56,169 nt of DNA from JAGGVT01 sp965369605. GTDB taxonomy: Bacteria; JAJVIF01; JAGGVT01. Location: positions 1 to 56,169 of the forward strand of contig CBDURE010000004.1 in assembly GCA_965369605.1 (NCBI GenBank), in the 5' to 3' direction. The translations under genes and the position numbers were made by a program. Under the pieces are notes generated by a model. It was not told the origin of the DNA, searched no databases, and worked only from the letters and a program-made list of their open reading frames with translations. Below, one piece after another: positions 8,394 to 16,279 of this stretch (the first letter of the stretch is position 1; every line of letters starts with the position of its first letter).

Positions 8394-9170
8394 CTAAAGA
8401 CCAACTGAAATATTGCTGTCCATGTAATCCAGCGATGCCCAAATTGATTGCGCCGCAAGTTTCGATGATTTCGGATTGCTCTCGAATGGGAAATTTTCGC
8501 ATGTGATCTTGTAATTACCAGATTTGCTTTTTATAGAAACCTCATGAATGTTACGTTCAACATTAGGGTCAGCGATAATTCTGACTTTTGTTCTATCAGG
8601 GCCTATCCCGGCAATTGAAAGCAACGCGGCGACATTTATATTGCGTGGAAATTTCTTAACAGCTTCTCCGGCATTGGATGAAAATATTTCCACTTCACTT
8701 TCGATATCTGAATATTCCTCTGTCAGCGATTTAGGATTCTTTCTGGTGGTCAGCGTTAATTCCTCGATATCATCCCTGGGAATAGCCTTGATAATGTCCA
8801 ATCCGCCAATCGCGCATGATGGCAGCATCAACTTTCCATTTGACGAGTTGATAATATCCCAAAGCGATTGTTTTTCAATCAACCCTCCAATTGATGCGAT
8901 GATTACTGTTTTGGAACGGCTGAGTCCCTCTTTGACTATATCCTCGACAGCATCGACTGAGGCGCATTCGATAAATATATCCGTGTCATTGGGAAATTCG
9001 TTTACAGGAAGATGCAGAATAGGGGAGTTAAGTGTTTTTGAAAATTCATGGTATCTGCTTTCATCAATATCATAAACCGCTGAAAGTTGGAATTTGCCGG
9101 ATTCAATTATCCGCTCTGCAAGATAATTTCCTATCGCGCCAAGCCCGATTATTCCCACTTTGAGTATCAT
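8394..9170 (-). CDS. nadX: L-aspartate dehydrogenase
   Basis: A 258-residue NAD(P)-dependent enzyme that makes iminoaspartate for quinolinate synthase, replacing the flavoenzyme NadB. It has an N-terminal Rossmann motif GIIGLGAIGNYLAE, the SCAIGGLD segment, NVAALLSIAGIGPD, and the His in NIHEV that corresponds to the proposed catalytic His of the family. It lies 2 nt after nadA and 24 nt before nadC, the same gene trio described for Thermotoga-type organisms. An oxygen-independent NadB substitute suits low-oxygen life, though the sdh genes suggest respiration. Confidence 0.93.
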   Translation of the reverse strand: MILKVGIIGLGAIGNYLAERIIESGKFQLSAVYDIDESRYHEFSKTLNSPILHLPVNEFPNDTDIFIECASVDAVEDIVKEGLSRSKTVIIASIGGLIEKQSLWDIINSSNGKLMLPSCAIGGLDIIKAIPRDDIEELTLTTRKNPKSLTEEYSDIESEVEIFSSNAGEAVKKFPRNINVAALLSIAGIGPDRTKVRIIADPNVERNIHEVSIKSKSGNYKITCENFPFESNPKSSKLAAQSIWASLDYMDSNISVGL

Positions 9171-9172
9171 GT

Positions 9173-10075
9173 TCAGAGAGTCAACATCCTTTCAAGAGCT
9201 TTGTTTGCCTTTTGGATGATATTATCAGACAGGTTAATCTCAAATTGCATATTCTCCAAACTGTCGCGGACATCCTCAAGAGATATCTTTTTCATGTTGG
9301 GGCATATATTCAATTCACATGGAGAGTAAATCGTTATTTCAGGATTTTCCTTTTTCAGCCGGTGATAAAGTCCCTGCTCAGTGCAGATAATGAATTCCTT
9401 GCAATCTGATTTCTCGATAAAGCGCACGATACCCGATGTTGAACCGACATAATCGGACATGTTGATAACTTCCTCGAAACATTCAGGATGAGATAACACA
9501 AGCGCGGCAGGATGTTCCTCTTTTACCTTTTTCACATCTTCAGGAAATATCCTGTGATGAGTAGGGCAGAAACCGTCAAAGAGAATGACATCCTTGCCCG
9601 TTTCAACTTTGCAATAATTGCCAAGAGACATGTCTGGAATAAATAAAACAGGCTGTCCGTTAGCGAAATGATCAACAAGTTTAACCGCGTTTGCGGATGT
9701 GCAGCAGACATCGCTGTGAGCTTTAATCTCAGCGGTCGAATTGACATAACACATGACCAGCGAATCATTGTTTTTATCTTTTAATTCAGCCAGTATTTTA
9801 GTGTCAATCATGTGAGCCATCGGGCATGTAGCGTCTTTATCGGGAATCAGGACAGTCTTGTTTGGTGAAAGGATTTTAGCTGTTTCCGCCATGAAATCGA
9901 CTCCGCAAACGACAATCACGCTTTTGTCGGAATCACGCGCGACCTTCGCCATTTCAAGCGAATCGCCAAGGAAATCAGCGATATTCTGAACCTCATCACA
10001 CTGATAGTTGTGTACGATTATGATAGCGTCCCTTTGGTGTTTTAGTTCGTTTATTTCATTTATCAGTTCTTTCAT
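9173..10075 (-). CDS. nadA: quinolinate synthase
   Basis: A 300-residue [4Fe-4S] enzyme that condenses iminoaspartate with dihydroxyacetone phosphate. The three cluster cysteines expected from the short NadA type are visible in ATCPMAHM, GFCPTH and NICPNM. Other landmarks are VHNYQ, YVNSTAEIKA, HPEC and GSTSGI. It lies 49 nt after panD and 2 nt before nadX, so NAD and pantothenate synthesis are co-transcribed. Confidence 0.97.
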   Translation of the reverse strand: MKELINEINELKHQRDAIIIVHNYQCDEVQNIADFLGDSLEMAKVARDSDKSVIVVCGVDFMAETAKILSPNKTVLIPDKDATCPMAHMIDTKILAELKDKNNDSLVMCYVNSTAEIKAHSDVCCTSANAVKLVDHFANGQPVLFIPDMSLGNYCKVETGKDVILFDGFCPTHHRIFPEDVKKVKEEHPAALVLSHPECFEEVINMSDYVGSTSGIVRFIEKSDCKEFIICTEQGLYHRLKKENPEITIYSPCELNICPNMKKISLEDVRDSLENMQFEINLSDNIIQKANKALERMLTL

Positions 10076-10124
10076 GGTTGCACACTCAGATTATCAGGCC
10101 ATAAATTATTAAATTCGAGTTGAT

Positions 10125-10502
10125 TTAAACCGCGACGTTCTGCTCTGAAATCAGTTGAACATCAGTAGGCTGGTTCTTCTCATCAACAAGAACGACTTTA
10201 CCCTCGTAAGGTTCATTTGCTTCGAGGTATGCGTAAGTGATTATAATTATCAGGTCTCCCTGCATACCAAGACGCGCCGCGCCGCCGTTAAGTCCAATTG
10301 TTCCGCTGCCGGGCGGGGCTTCAATCGCGTATGTTTCAAACCTCGCGCCTGTGTTTATATTCACCACGCTGATTTTTTCCATCGGTTTGATATCAGCGGT
10401 ACGCATCAGATCAGAATCAATCGACAAACTTCCGATATAGTTCAAATCAGATTCGGTGATTGTCGCGCGGTGTATTTTTGATTTCATCATTTCTCTAAAC
10501 AT
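10125..10502 (-). CDS. panD: aspartate 1-decarboxylase proenzyme
   Basis: A 125-residue pyruvoyl enzyme that makes beta-alanine from aspartate. The self-cleavage site is Gly24-Ser25 (YIGSLSID), exactly where it lies in E. coli PanD, which supports the ATG at 10502 (GAGG 6 nt upstream). Further motifs are the substrate Arg in MRTADI and NGGAARLGMQGD. It is 15 nt after panC. Confidence 0.97.
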   Translation of the reverse strand: MFREMMKSKIHRATITESDLNYIGSLSIDSDLMRTADIKPMEKISVVNINTGARFETYAIEAPPGSGTIGLNGGAARLGMQGDLIIIITYAYLEANEPYEGKVVLVDEKNQPTDVQLISEQNVAV

Positions 10503-10517
10503 AGAAGCCTCACATGA

Positions 10518-11366
10518 TCACTTAAGAATTATATTATCAATAAGCCTGGTTGAGCCGCATTTGCCGGCAATTGCAACCAGAGCGGAATTCTCTATTTTAT
10601 CAAGCGATTCAAGATTATCGGGATTAAGAATCTCAAAGTACTCTATTATAACGTTTTTGGAATTACTGTCCGAGATAATTTTGTCTTTTAATGAAGTAAG
10701 CGATTTTGTATCGGATTCGCCATCCTGAAAAACCTTTTCGATTTCAAAAAGAACTTTCGATAGAACAAGAGCATCGTTGCGCTCTTTATCGCTAAGATGT
10801 TTATTACGTGAACTCATCGCAATGCCGTCAGATTCGCGGACAATGGGGCAGGAAATAATTTCGATTTGAAAATCAAGTTCCCTTACCATTTTATTTATCA
10901 AAAGCAGTTGCTGGTAATCTTTCTGTCCAAAGAACGCATAATCAGGAAGCACAATATTGAAAAGTTTTGCGACTATTGTTAGGACGCCTTTGAAATGCGT
11001 CGGGCGGGATTTGCCGCAAAGGAGTTTTGATACTTCATCTTCGATAATCCATGTCGAGAATCCATCGGGATAAAGCGATTCCTTTTCGGGATAGAAGATC
11101 AAATCAGCTTTAGCGTTTTCAATAAGTTCCTTGTCTTTGTCATAATCACAAGGATAGTTATCAAGGTCCTCGTTTGGACCAAACTGTGTTGGATTAACAA
11201 AGATGCTTACCACTGTGAAATCGCATTTCTCAACAGAGTTTTTAACCAGAGAGAGATGTCCATCGTGAAGAAATCCCATAGTCGGGACGAATCCGATTGT
11301 CTTTTGCGATGCCCGGATATCCTGCAGTACACTTCGAAGTTTCTCTTTTTCAAATGCTTCAATCAA
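10518..11366 (-). CDS. panC: pantothenate synthetase
   Basis: A 282-residue ATP-dependent ligase that joins pantoate and beta-alanine. Motifs of the nucleotidyl-transferase fold are FVPTMGFLHDGH (HxGH), FVNPTQFGPNED, FGQKDYQQ and MSSRNKHLS (the KMSKS-like loop). Start 3 nt after the panB stop, so coupled translation is likely. Confidence 0.97.
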   Translation of the reverse strand: MIEAFEKEKLRSVLQDIRASQKTIGFVPTMGFLHDGHLSLVKNSVEKCDFTVVSIFVNPTQFGPNEDLDNYPCDYDKDKELIENAKADLIFYPEKESLYPDGFSTWIIEDEVSKLLCGKSRPTHFKGVLTIVAKLFNIVLPDYAFFGQKDYQQLLLINKMVRELDFQIEIISCPIVRESDGIAMSSRNKHLSDKERNDALVLSKVLFEIEKVFQDGESDTKSLTSLKDKIISDSNSKNVIIEYFEILNPDNLESLDKIENSALVAIAGKCGSTRLIDNIILK

Positions 11367-11369
11367 ATC

Positions 11370-12236
11370 CTAGCCACTTATCTCCTCTTCGAGTTTCATT
11401 TGATTAATCAATTCTGAAAGGTCAAGATTCTTGATTTTGTAAATTTCTTCCTCTCCGGGGAAATCGCCGTTGCGAACGTCATGCGAAAAACCGGATATCG
11501 CATTCTTGATTGAATCAGCGAGATTTTCATAACGCCTTACGAACTTAGGGAGATATCCGCGTGAGTAGCCGAGAAGGTCGTGAAAAACAAGTACCTGGCC
11601 ATCTGTTTTTCTCCCTGCTCCGATTCCAATTGTGGGTATTTTCAATTCATTTGAGATTAGTCCCGCAAGGTCCTCAGGGACACATTCCAAAACAAGGCTG
11701 AACGCTCCGGCATCCTGATGAGCTTTGGCATCATCAAGCATCTGACGAGCGGCCTTATCTGTTTTTCCCTGAATGAAATAACCGCCGAGTTTGTTTATTG
11801 ATTGCGGAGTGAGTCCGAGATGAGCCTGCACCGGGATTCCTGCTGATGTTATAAAATCGACTGTTTCGACCATCCTGCCGCCGCCCTCCAGTTTGACAGC
11901 GTGCGCGCCGCCTTCCTGAACGAGGCGTCCCGCATTTTCCAATGCCTGTTCTTTGGAAACCTGGTAGCTCATAAACGGCATGTCAGTTACAATCAGAGGT
12001 TTTTTCGCGCCACGGACAACCGCTTTGGTGTGATGAATCATATCTTCAACAGTAACATGAAGAGTATTTTCATATCCGAGAACAACCATTCCAAGGGAAT
12101 CGCCGACAAGAATAATATCAACATCGCCTTCATCGGCGAGCATAGCGGATGGATAGTCGTAAGCGGTCAGTTCTACTATCCGCTTACCACGGCGTTTCAT
12201 GTCTTTAATCGTCTTTGTTGTTATTCTATCGTTCAT
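11370..12236 (-). CDS. panB: ketopantoate hydroxymethyltransferase
   Basis: A 288-residue TIM-barrel enzyme that adds a one-carbon unit from methylene-tetrahydrofolate to ketoisovalerate, the committed step to pantothenate. Motifs are ELTAYDYPSA, VGDSLGMV, DMPFMSYQ, KLEGG, AHLGLTPQS, ECVPEDLA and GIGAG. First gene of the pan-nad operon. Its ribosome site AGAGGGGG lies about 10 nt before the ATG and can pair with a CCCCTTT tract in the leader, so translation start may be masked. Confidence 0.97.
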   Translation of the reverse strand: MNDRITTKTIKDMKRRGKRIVELTAYDYPSAMLADEGDVDIILVGDSLGMVVLGYENTLHVTVEDMIHHTKAVVRGAKKPLIVTDMPFMSYQVSKEQALENAGRLVQEGGAHAVKLEGGGRMVETVDFITSAGIPVQAHLGLTPQSINKLGGYFIQGKTDKAARQMLDDAKAHQDAGAFSLVLECVPEDLAGLISNELKIPTIGIGAGRKTDGQVLVFHDLLGYSRGYLPKFVRRYENLADSIKNAISGFSHDVRNGDFPGEEEIYKIKNLDLSELINQMKLEEEISG

Positions 12237-12242
12237 AATAAA

Positions 12243-12369
12243 TTAACCCCCTCTAAAGGGGATTAGGACGATTCAGTAAAAAAACCATCCGACAATGATG
12301 GTTTAAACGCTTTCGCGTTACTTCAACTTTGCCGTCTCGGTCCCCTTAAGAGATCCAAGCGTATTTACA
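12243..12369 (-). ncRNA. riboswitch-like leader of the pan-nad operon
   Basis: On the minus transcript the leader folds as follows. A closing stem acgctt/aagcgt (12357-12362 with 12307-12312) encloses about 44 nt. Directly after it comes a hairpin aaaccatc/gatggttt (12297-12304 with 12282-12289) followed by a run of U, like an intrinsic terminator. A third hairpin (cccc/gggg near 12245-12260) holds the panB ribosome site. This arrangement (aptamer-like domain, terminator, masked ribosome site) is what a metabolite-sensing leader would show. I do not recognise it as a known class, and the ligand is unknown. Confidence 0.5.
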
Positions 12370-12375
12370 CTAATA

Positions 12376-12405
12376 ATTATATCCGGTTGCCGTGGGGTTC
12401 GTCAA
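12376..12405 (-). promoter_or_regulatory. sigma70-type promoter of panB operon
   Basis: On the minus strand, TTGACG (12405-12400), an 18-nt spacer and TATAAT (12381-12376) are close to consensus. Transcription would begin near 12369, leaving a leader of about 130 nt. Confidence 0.7.
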
Positions 12406-12426
12406 TAGGTGAGTTGTGGAAATGAA

Positions 12427-12588
12427 AACCTCACCCCCGACCCCTCGCCACTAGTGGCTCTCCTGCATCAGGAGATGGGAGAAAAGTAAATTATTTCTTT
12501 ATTACTCTATTCGTATATTTTGAAAGTTCATGATGCTTCCTGCTCCCCCTCTCTACATGGTGGAGAGGGGGCTGGGGGGTGAGGTTTG
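12427..12588. repeat. inverted-repeat element between sdhB and panB
   Basis: The ends are complementary: aacctcacccccgacccctc from about 12428 and gagggggctggggggtgagg up to about 12585. A second strong hairpin, ccccctctctac/gtggagaggggg (about 12544-12571), lies inside the right half and could end sdhB transcripts. It looks like a non-coding dispersed element of about 160 bp. Confidence 0.65.
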
Positions 12589-12589
12589 A

Positions 12590-13354
12590 CTATTCACCAT
12601 CTCCTGAATTAAACCACTTTAAAATGCCCGACCATGTAGTCTGCCTGTTTATTTGCCCGATTGCGTTAAGAAGCGGCAAATCTTTGGGGCAGGCATCCTG
12701 GCATAATTGAGCGTTGCCGCATTCTGTAATTCCGCCCTGACCTTTCATTACTTCAATTCTATCTTCCGCTTGCATTTTTCCTGAATCGTTTGCATTGAAA
12801 AGGCGAACCTGCCCGACGATTTGTGCTCCCATGAATCTGGATCGCGAGTTAAATTGCGGACATGCCTCAAGGCAGCACCCGCATGTCATGCACCTGCTGA
12901 GTTCATAAGCCCATAGATGTTGTTTGGGACTCATTCTGGGGCCGGGTCCCATATCGAAGGAACCATCTATTGGTATCCACGCGATTGCTTTTTTTAGATT
13001 TTCGAACATGGAATTTCTATCAACCATCAGGTCTCGAACGACAGGGAATTTGCTCATTGGCTCAAGCACTATTGGCTGTTTGCAATGGTCAACCAGAGTG
13101 CTGCATCCCTGTCGGACTTTTCCGTTGATTACCATCGTACACGCCCCGCAGACCTCCTCCATGCAGTTACATTCCCAGACTACCGGAGTTGTCGGTGTGC
13201 TATCCGCGGTAACCGGATTCTTCTGAATCTCCATCAGAACCGATACGATGTTGTGTTTCTTCTTGTAGGGAATCTTGAATTCCTGCCAGTACGGTTTTGA
13301 TTCAGGGTTATCCTGACGTTTGATCTTAAGATGTATGAACTCTTTTTCTGCCAT
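12590..13354 (-). CDS. sdhB: succinate dehydrogenase / fumarate reductase iron-sulfur subunit
   Basis: A 254-residue subunit that carries electrons between the flavin and the quinone site. An N-terminal [2Fe-2S] domain has CNCMEEVCGACTM and a later Cys. The C-terminal domain has the [4Fe-4S] motif CMTCGCCLEACP and the third-cluster Cys in CGNAQLCQDACPKDLP. Lies 20 nt after sdhA. Confidence 0.96.
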   Translation of the reverse strand: MAEKEFIHLKIKRQDNPESKPYWQEFKIPYKKKHNIVSVLMEIQKNPVTADSTPTTPVVWECNCMEEVCGACTMVINGKVRQGCSTLVDHCKQPIVLEPMSKFPVVRDLMVDRNSMFENLKKAIAWIPIDGSFDMGPGPRMSPKQHLWAYELSRCMTCGCCLEACPQFNSRSRFMGAQIVGQVRLFNANDSGKMQAEDRIEVMKGQGGITECGNAQLCQDACPKDLPLLNAIGQINRQTTWSGILKWFNSGDGE

Positions 13355-13374
13355 TTCTTTTTCCTTAAATGATA

Positions 13375-15111
13375 TTAATACTTCCGTTCGACTGTTTCTA
13401 CAATTGACAAATCGATATCCTCATACCAGAACTCAGGGCCATCAGGAGTATATTTCGCCATTGTTGTTTTCTGCCAGTTTTCATCATCGCGCTTGGGGAA
13501 ATCGGGTTTATAGTGCGCGCCGCGTGATTCATCGCGCTTGTATGCTCCACCCGCAATTACATGAGCAAGAATAATCATGTCGTGAACCTGTCTTGCAAAC
13601 TGCAAAGGCAAACTTGCCCATTTTGCGTTTTCATGCAGATTAACATTTTTGAATCGTTCAAGGAGGTCATTTATTATTCCCTCGGTCTCATTTAGCTTAT
13701 CGTTGTAACGAACAATCCCCACATTTTTCTTCATGGTTTCCCCAAGTTCTTTATGAAGCCTGAATGCATTCTCTTTGCCATCGCCTTTAAGGAGTTTATC
13801 GTTGATTTCAGTCTGTCGTTTTTCCTCGTAAGTGAAAATATCCTGAGGTATATCCTCCGCGTGTTTTTCGAGTCCACTGGCATAATTGATAGCAGCGGGA
13901 CCGGCAATCAAGCCTGCATGAGATGCGCTTAGAAGCGAATTCGCTCCTAGCCTGTTGGCTCCGTGATAACTGTATTCACATTCGCCGGCGCCGAACAGTC
14001 CGGGGATGTTTGTCATGTGTGTTTTCCAATCCGACCACATTCCGCCCATCGAGTAATGAATTGACGGGAATATTTTCATTGGAACCTTTTTAGGGTCATC
14101 GCCGACAAACTTTTCATAGATTTCGAGAATACCACCAAGACGTCGCTGCAGGAATTCAGGGTCTTTGTGCGTTAAGTCCAGATACACAACATCCTCGCCA
14201 TCAATCTGCAAACCCATCTCTTTAACCACATTAAATATTTCTCTGGCGGCTATGTCTCTTGGAACTGTATTTCCATAAGCGGGATATTTTTCTTCAAGGA
14301 AATACCACGGTTTGCCATCTTTGATTGTCCAGATACGTCCGCCCTCGCCACGTGCCGCCTCGCTCATAAGTCGATTCTTGTCATCGCCGGGAATTGCGGT
14401 TGGGTGAATTTGAATAAACTCGCCATTTGCGAAATGGCATCCCTGCTGATAACACCTGCTAGCGGCCGCGCCGGTTGAGTTGGTCGAGTTTGTGCTTTGG
14501 CCGTAAATCAAACCGAGTCCGCCGGTTGCCATGATTACAGCATCAGAGCGGAAATATTCAACCTCACCGGAGCGTAAATCCAATGCCGTGATACCGCGGC
14601 AAACGCCATCGGAGTCTTTTACTATTGAAAGAAACTCCCACCATTCGTATTTTTTAACAAGTCCCAAGTCCTCATATCGCCTGACCTGGGAGTCAATGCC
14701 GTAAAGCAGCTGCTGGCCTGTTGTTGCTCCAGCGAAAGCTGTTCGCATTTTCTTTACGCCTCCGAACAGCCGAAGGTCAAGATTTCCCTCGGGTGTACGG
14801 CTGAATGTTACTCCCATGCGGTCATACATCCAGATAATTCCGGGAGCGGCTTCGCACAATCTCTTTATCGCTGGTTGGTTTGCCAGGAAATCTCCACCGT
14901 AGATTGTGTCGTAAATGTGCTGCTGGATGGAGTCATCCTGCCCTTTTGTGTTAAGGGATGCGTTAATCCCGCCCTGGGCGCATGCGGAGTGGGATCTTTT
15001 AACCTCGAAAAGGCTGAATAAATCTACTTCATGACCAGCTTCAGCGATTTTCAAAGCCGCCATCAAACCAGCCAGTCCGCCGCCTATAACACAGAATTTG
15101 GAATTTGCCAT
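13375..15111 (-). CDS. sdhA: succinate dehydrogenase / fumarate reductase flavoprotein subunit
   Basis: A 578-residue subunit that oxidises succinate or reduces fumarate. The N-terminus has the FAD fold GGGLAGLMAALKIAEAG. RSHSACAQGGINA contains the His that holds FAD covalently. Active-site segments are FIQIHPT, EAARGEGGRIW, RDIAAREIF and HYSMGG. Full length. Direction of the reaction in vivo cannot be read from sequence. It lies 92 nt after sdhC. Confidence 0.97.
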   Translation of the reverse strand: MANSKFCVIGGGLAGLMAALKIAEAGHEVDLFSLFEVKRSHSACAQGGINASLNTKGQDDSIQQHIYDTIYGGDFLANQPAIKRLCEAAPGIIWMYDRMGVTFSRTPEGNLDLRLFGGVKKMRTAFAGATTGQQLLYGIDSQVRRYEDLGLVKKYEWWEFLSIVKDSDGVCRGITALDLRSGEVEYFRSDAVIMATGGLGLIYGQSTNSTNSTGAAASRCYQQGCHFANGEFIQIHPTAIPGDDKNRLMSEAARGEGGRIWTIKDGKPWYFLEEKYPAYGNTVPRDIAAREIFNVVKEMGLQIDGEDVVYLDLTHKDPEFLQRRLGGILEIYEKFVGDDPKKVPMKIFPSIHYSMGGMWSDWKTHMTNIPGLFGAGECEYSYHGANRLGANSLLSASHAGLIAGPAAINYASGLEKHAEDIPQDIFTYEEKRQTEINDKLLKGDGKENAFRLHKELGETMKKNVGIVRYNDKLNETEGIINDLLERFKNVNLHENAKWASLPLQFARQVHDMIILAHVIAGGAYKRDESRGAHYKPDFPKRDDENWQKTTMAKYTPDGPEFWYEDIDLSIVETVERKY

Positions 15112-15203
15112 AATTATCAGTCTATCCTTAGGATTTTAACCTTCTTTTTATTTTAGCTATTCGTTAATGCAAAACAAGTTTGCTTAAACACAAACCTGAA
15201 AGT

Positions 15204-15851
15204 TTATCCGTTGAAAATTGTAATGCCATATCCTAGAAATGCCGCTAGAGCGTTTAGTCCGACGAAGAAAACTCCAAGACCTAAAAGGACGCATATCCAT
15301 CCCATTGAGCGCTGTGAATCGCGACCGGCTGTGATGCCCCATGTAATCATGAAGTTACGGAGTCCGTTTGCGAAATGAAAAACAATCGACCCCAATCCGA
15401 TAACGTAGAAGAGCAAAGTAACAGGATTGCCCAGTAGAAACGACATGAACTGATAGCTGACTTCCTGGTGATTTACAAATCGAAGAGAGATTGTTGTGCT
15501 GTAAACATGGGCGAAAACGTAGATAATCGCGATAATGCCTGTGGCACGCTGGAGGAAATATAGAAGATTACTGACCTTTGGATATCGCACTAAATCAGGG
15601 TCAGTTGAGAATATTATAGCTATGCCGTAAATCATGTGAAAAAGAAGTGGAATGAAAATAAAGACGAGCTCGATGATAATCAGATACGGCAGTTCCACCA
15701 TTGTTCCCGCAGCTTTATCAAAAGCTTCAGGCCCTTTCAATGCGAATGAGTTGATGAAAAGATGAACGCATAAAAAGAGTCCCAAAGGGATGATTCCCAT
15801 AAGGGAGTGGAGTTTTCGCCATAGAAAATGATTGTTTGGTTTGGTTTCCAT
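15204..15851 (-). CDS. sdhC: succinate dehydrogenase cytochrome b subunit (B-type)
   Basis: A 215-residue membrane anchor with five hydrophobic helices. His residues fall in the helices at RKLHSLMG, LCVHLFI, LLFHMIYG, FAHVYS and VFHFANGLRNF, enough for the two haem b groups of a single-subunit, Bacillus/Wolinella-type anchor. No sdhD follows, which agrees with the B-type. This type usually works with menaquinone. First gene of sdhCAB; a TATAAT on the minus strand at 15968-15963 may be its -10 box. Confidence 0.93.
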   Translation of the reverse strand: METKPNNHFLWRKLHSLMGIIPLGLFLCVHLFINSFALKGPEAFDKAAGTMVELPYLIIIELVFIFIPLLFHMIYGIAIIFSTDPDLVRYPKVSNLLYFLQRATGIIAIIYVFAHVYSTTISLRFVNHQEVSYQFMSFLLGNPVTLLFYVIGLGSIVFHFANGLRNFMITWGITAGRDSQRSMGWICVLLGLGVFFVGLNALAAFLGYGITIFNG

Positions 15852-16279
15852 TTTACGTTTCCCGAGTACTTCCGATTCAGTATGATTTGAACGCCCGTTA
15901 AATCCAATTAAAATTGCCTGTGCGAGCAGGCTGAATTAAACAGGTGAAATATTTCACGAGTCATTATAGTCAAAAGAGATTAAGATAAAAAGAGTGGATT
16001 TTTGTTTTTTATTTACTCGAAAAATCGAGAAACATCTATGTCAAATTGGTGTCAGATACCTTGAGTCTCCTAATGTAGGGTGTCGGACTCCTTTATATTA
16101 TTCCCACAATGATGCTGTGGGGCATGGATGGGGCGGTAGAGCAAAAACGCAACCAAATAGCGCTATTCCGACACTCGATGCAGTCGAAGGGTCGGAATGA
16201 CACACTATGCAGTTTTTTTCTTTGTCTCTGACACCGTCATTATTTTAAGTTTATCTAACAAAATGACGATTTTAGAAGT
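15852..16279. other. divergent intergenic region with hairpins
   Basis: Some 428 bp between sdhC (minus) and the aminotransferase (plus). It holds a possible sdhC -10 box at 15963-15968, a hairpin cccaca/tgtggg at 16103-16121, and a REP-like palindrome at 16165-16198. A 68-codon reading frame across this repeat has no coding features and is left out. Confidence 0.5.
16165..16198. repeat. REP-like palindrome (attccgac...gtcggaat)
   Basis: Eight-bp perfect arms attccgac (16165-16172) and gtcggaat (16191-16198) with further partial pairing inside. The same outer arms occur at 46758-46789, so this is a dispersed family. Confidence 0.65.

Noticed and set aside
12243..12369. Assignment to c-di-GMP (GEMM), THF or other known riboswitch classes
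   Set aside because: Short resemblances only (for example gacggcaaag); the conserved cores I remember do not line up.
15994..16200. 68-codon frame in the sdhC-aminotransferase spacer
   Set aside because: Runs across a REP-like palindrome; low coding quality and no ribosome site.
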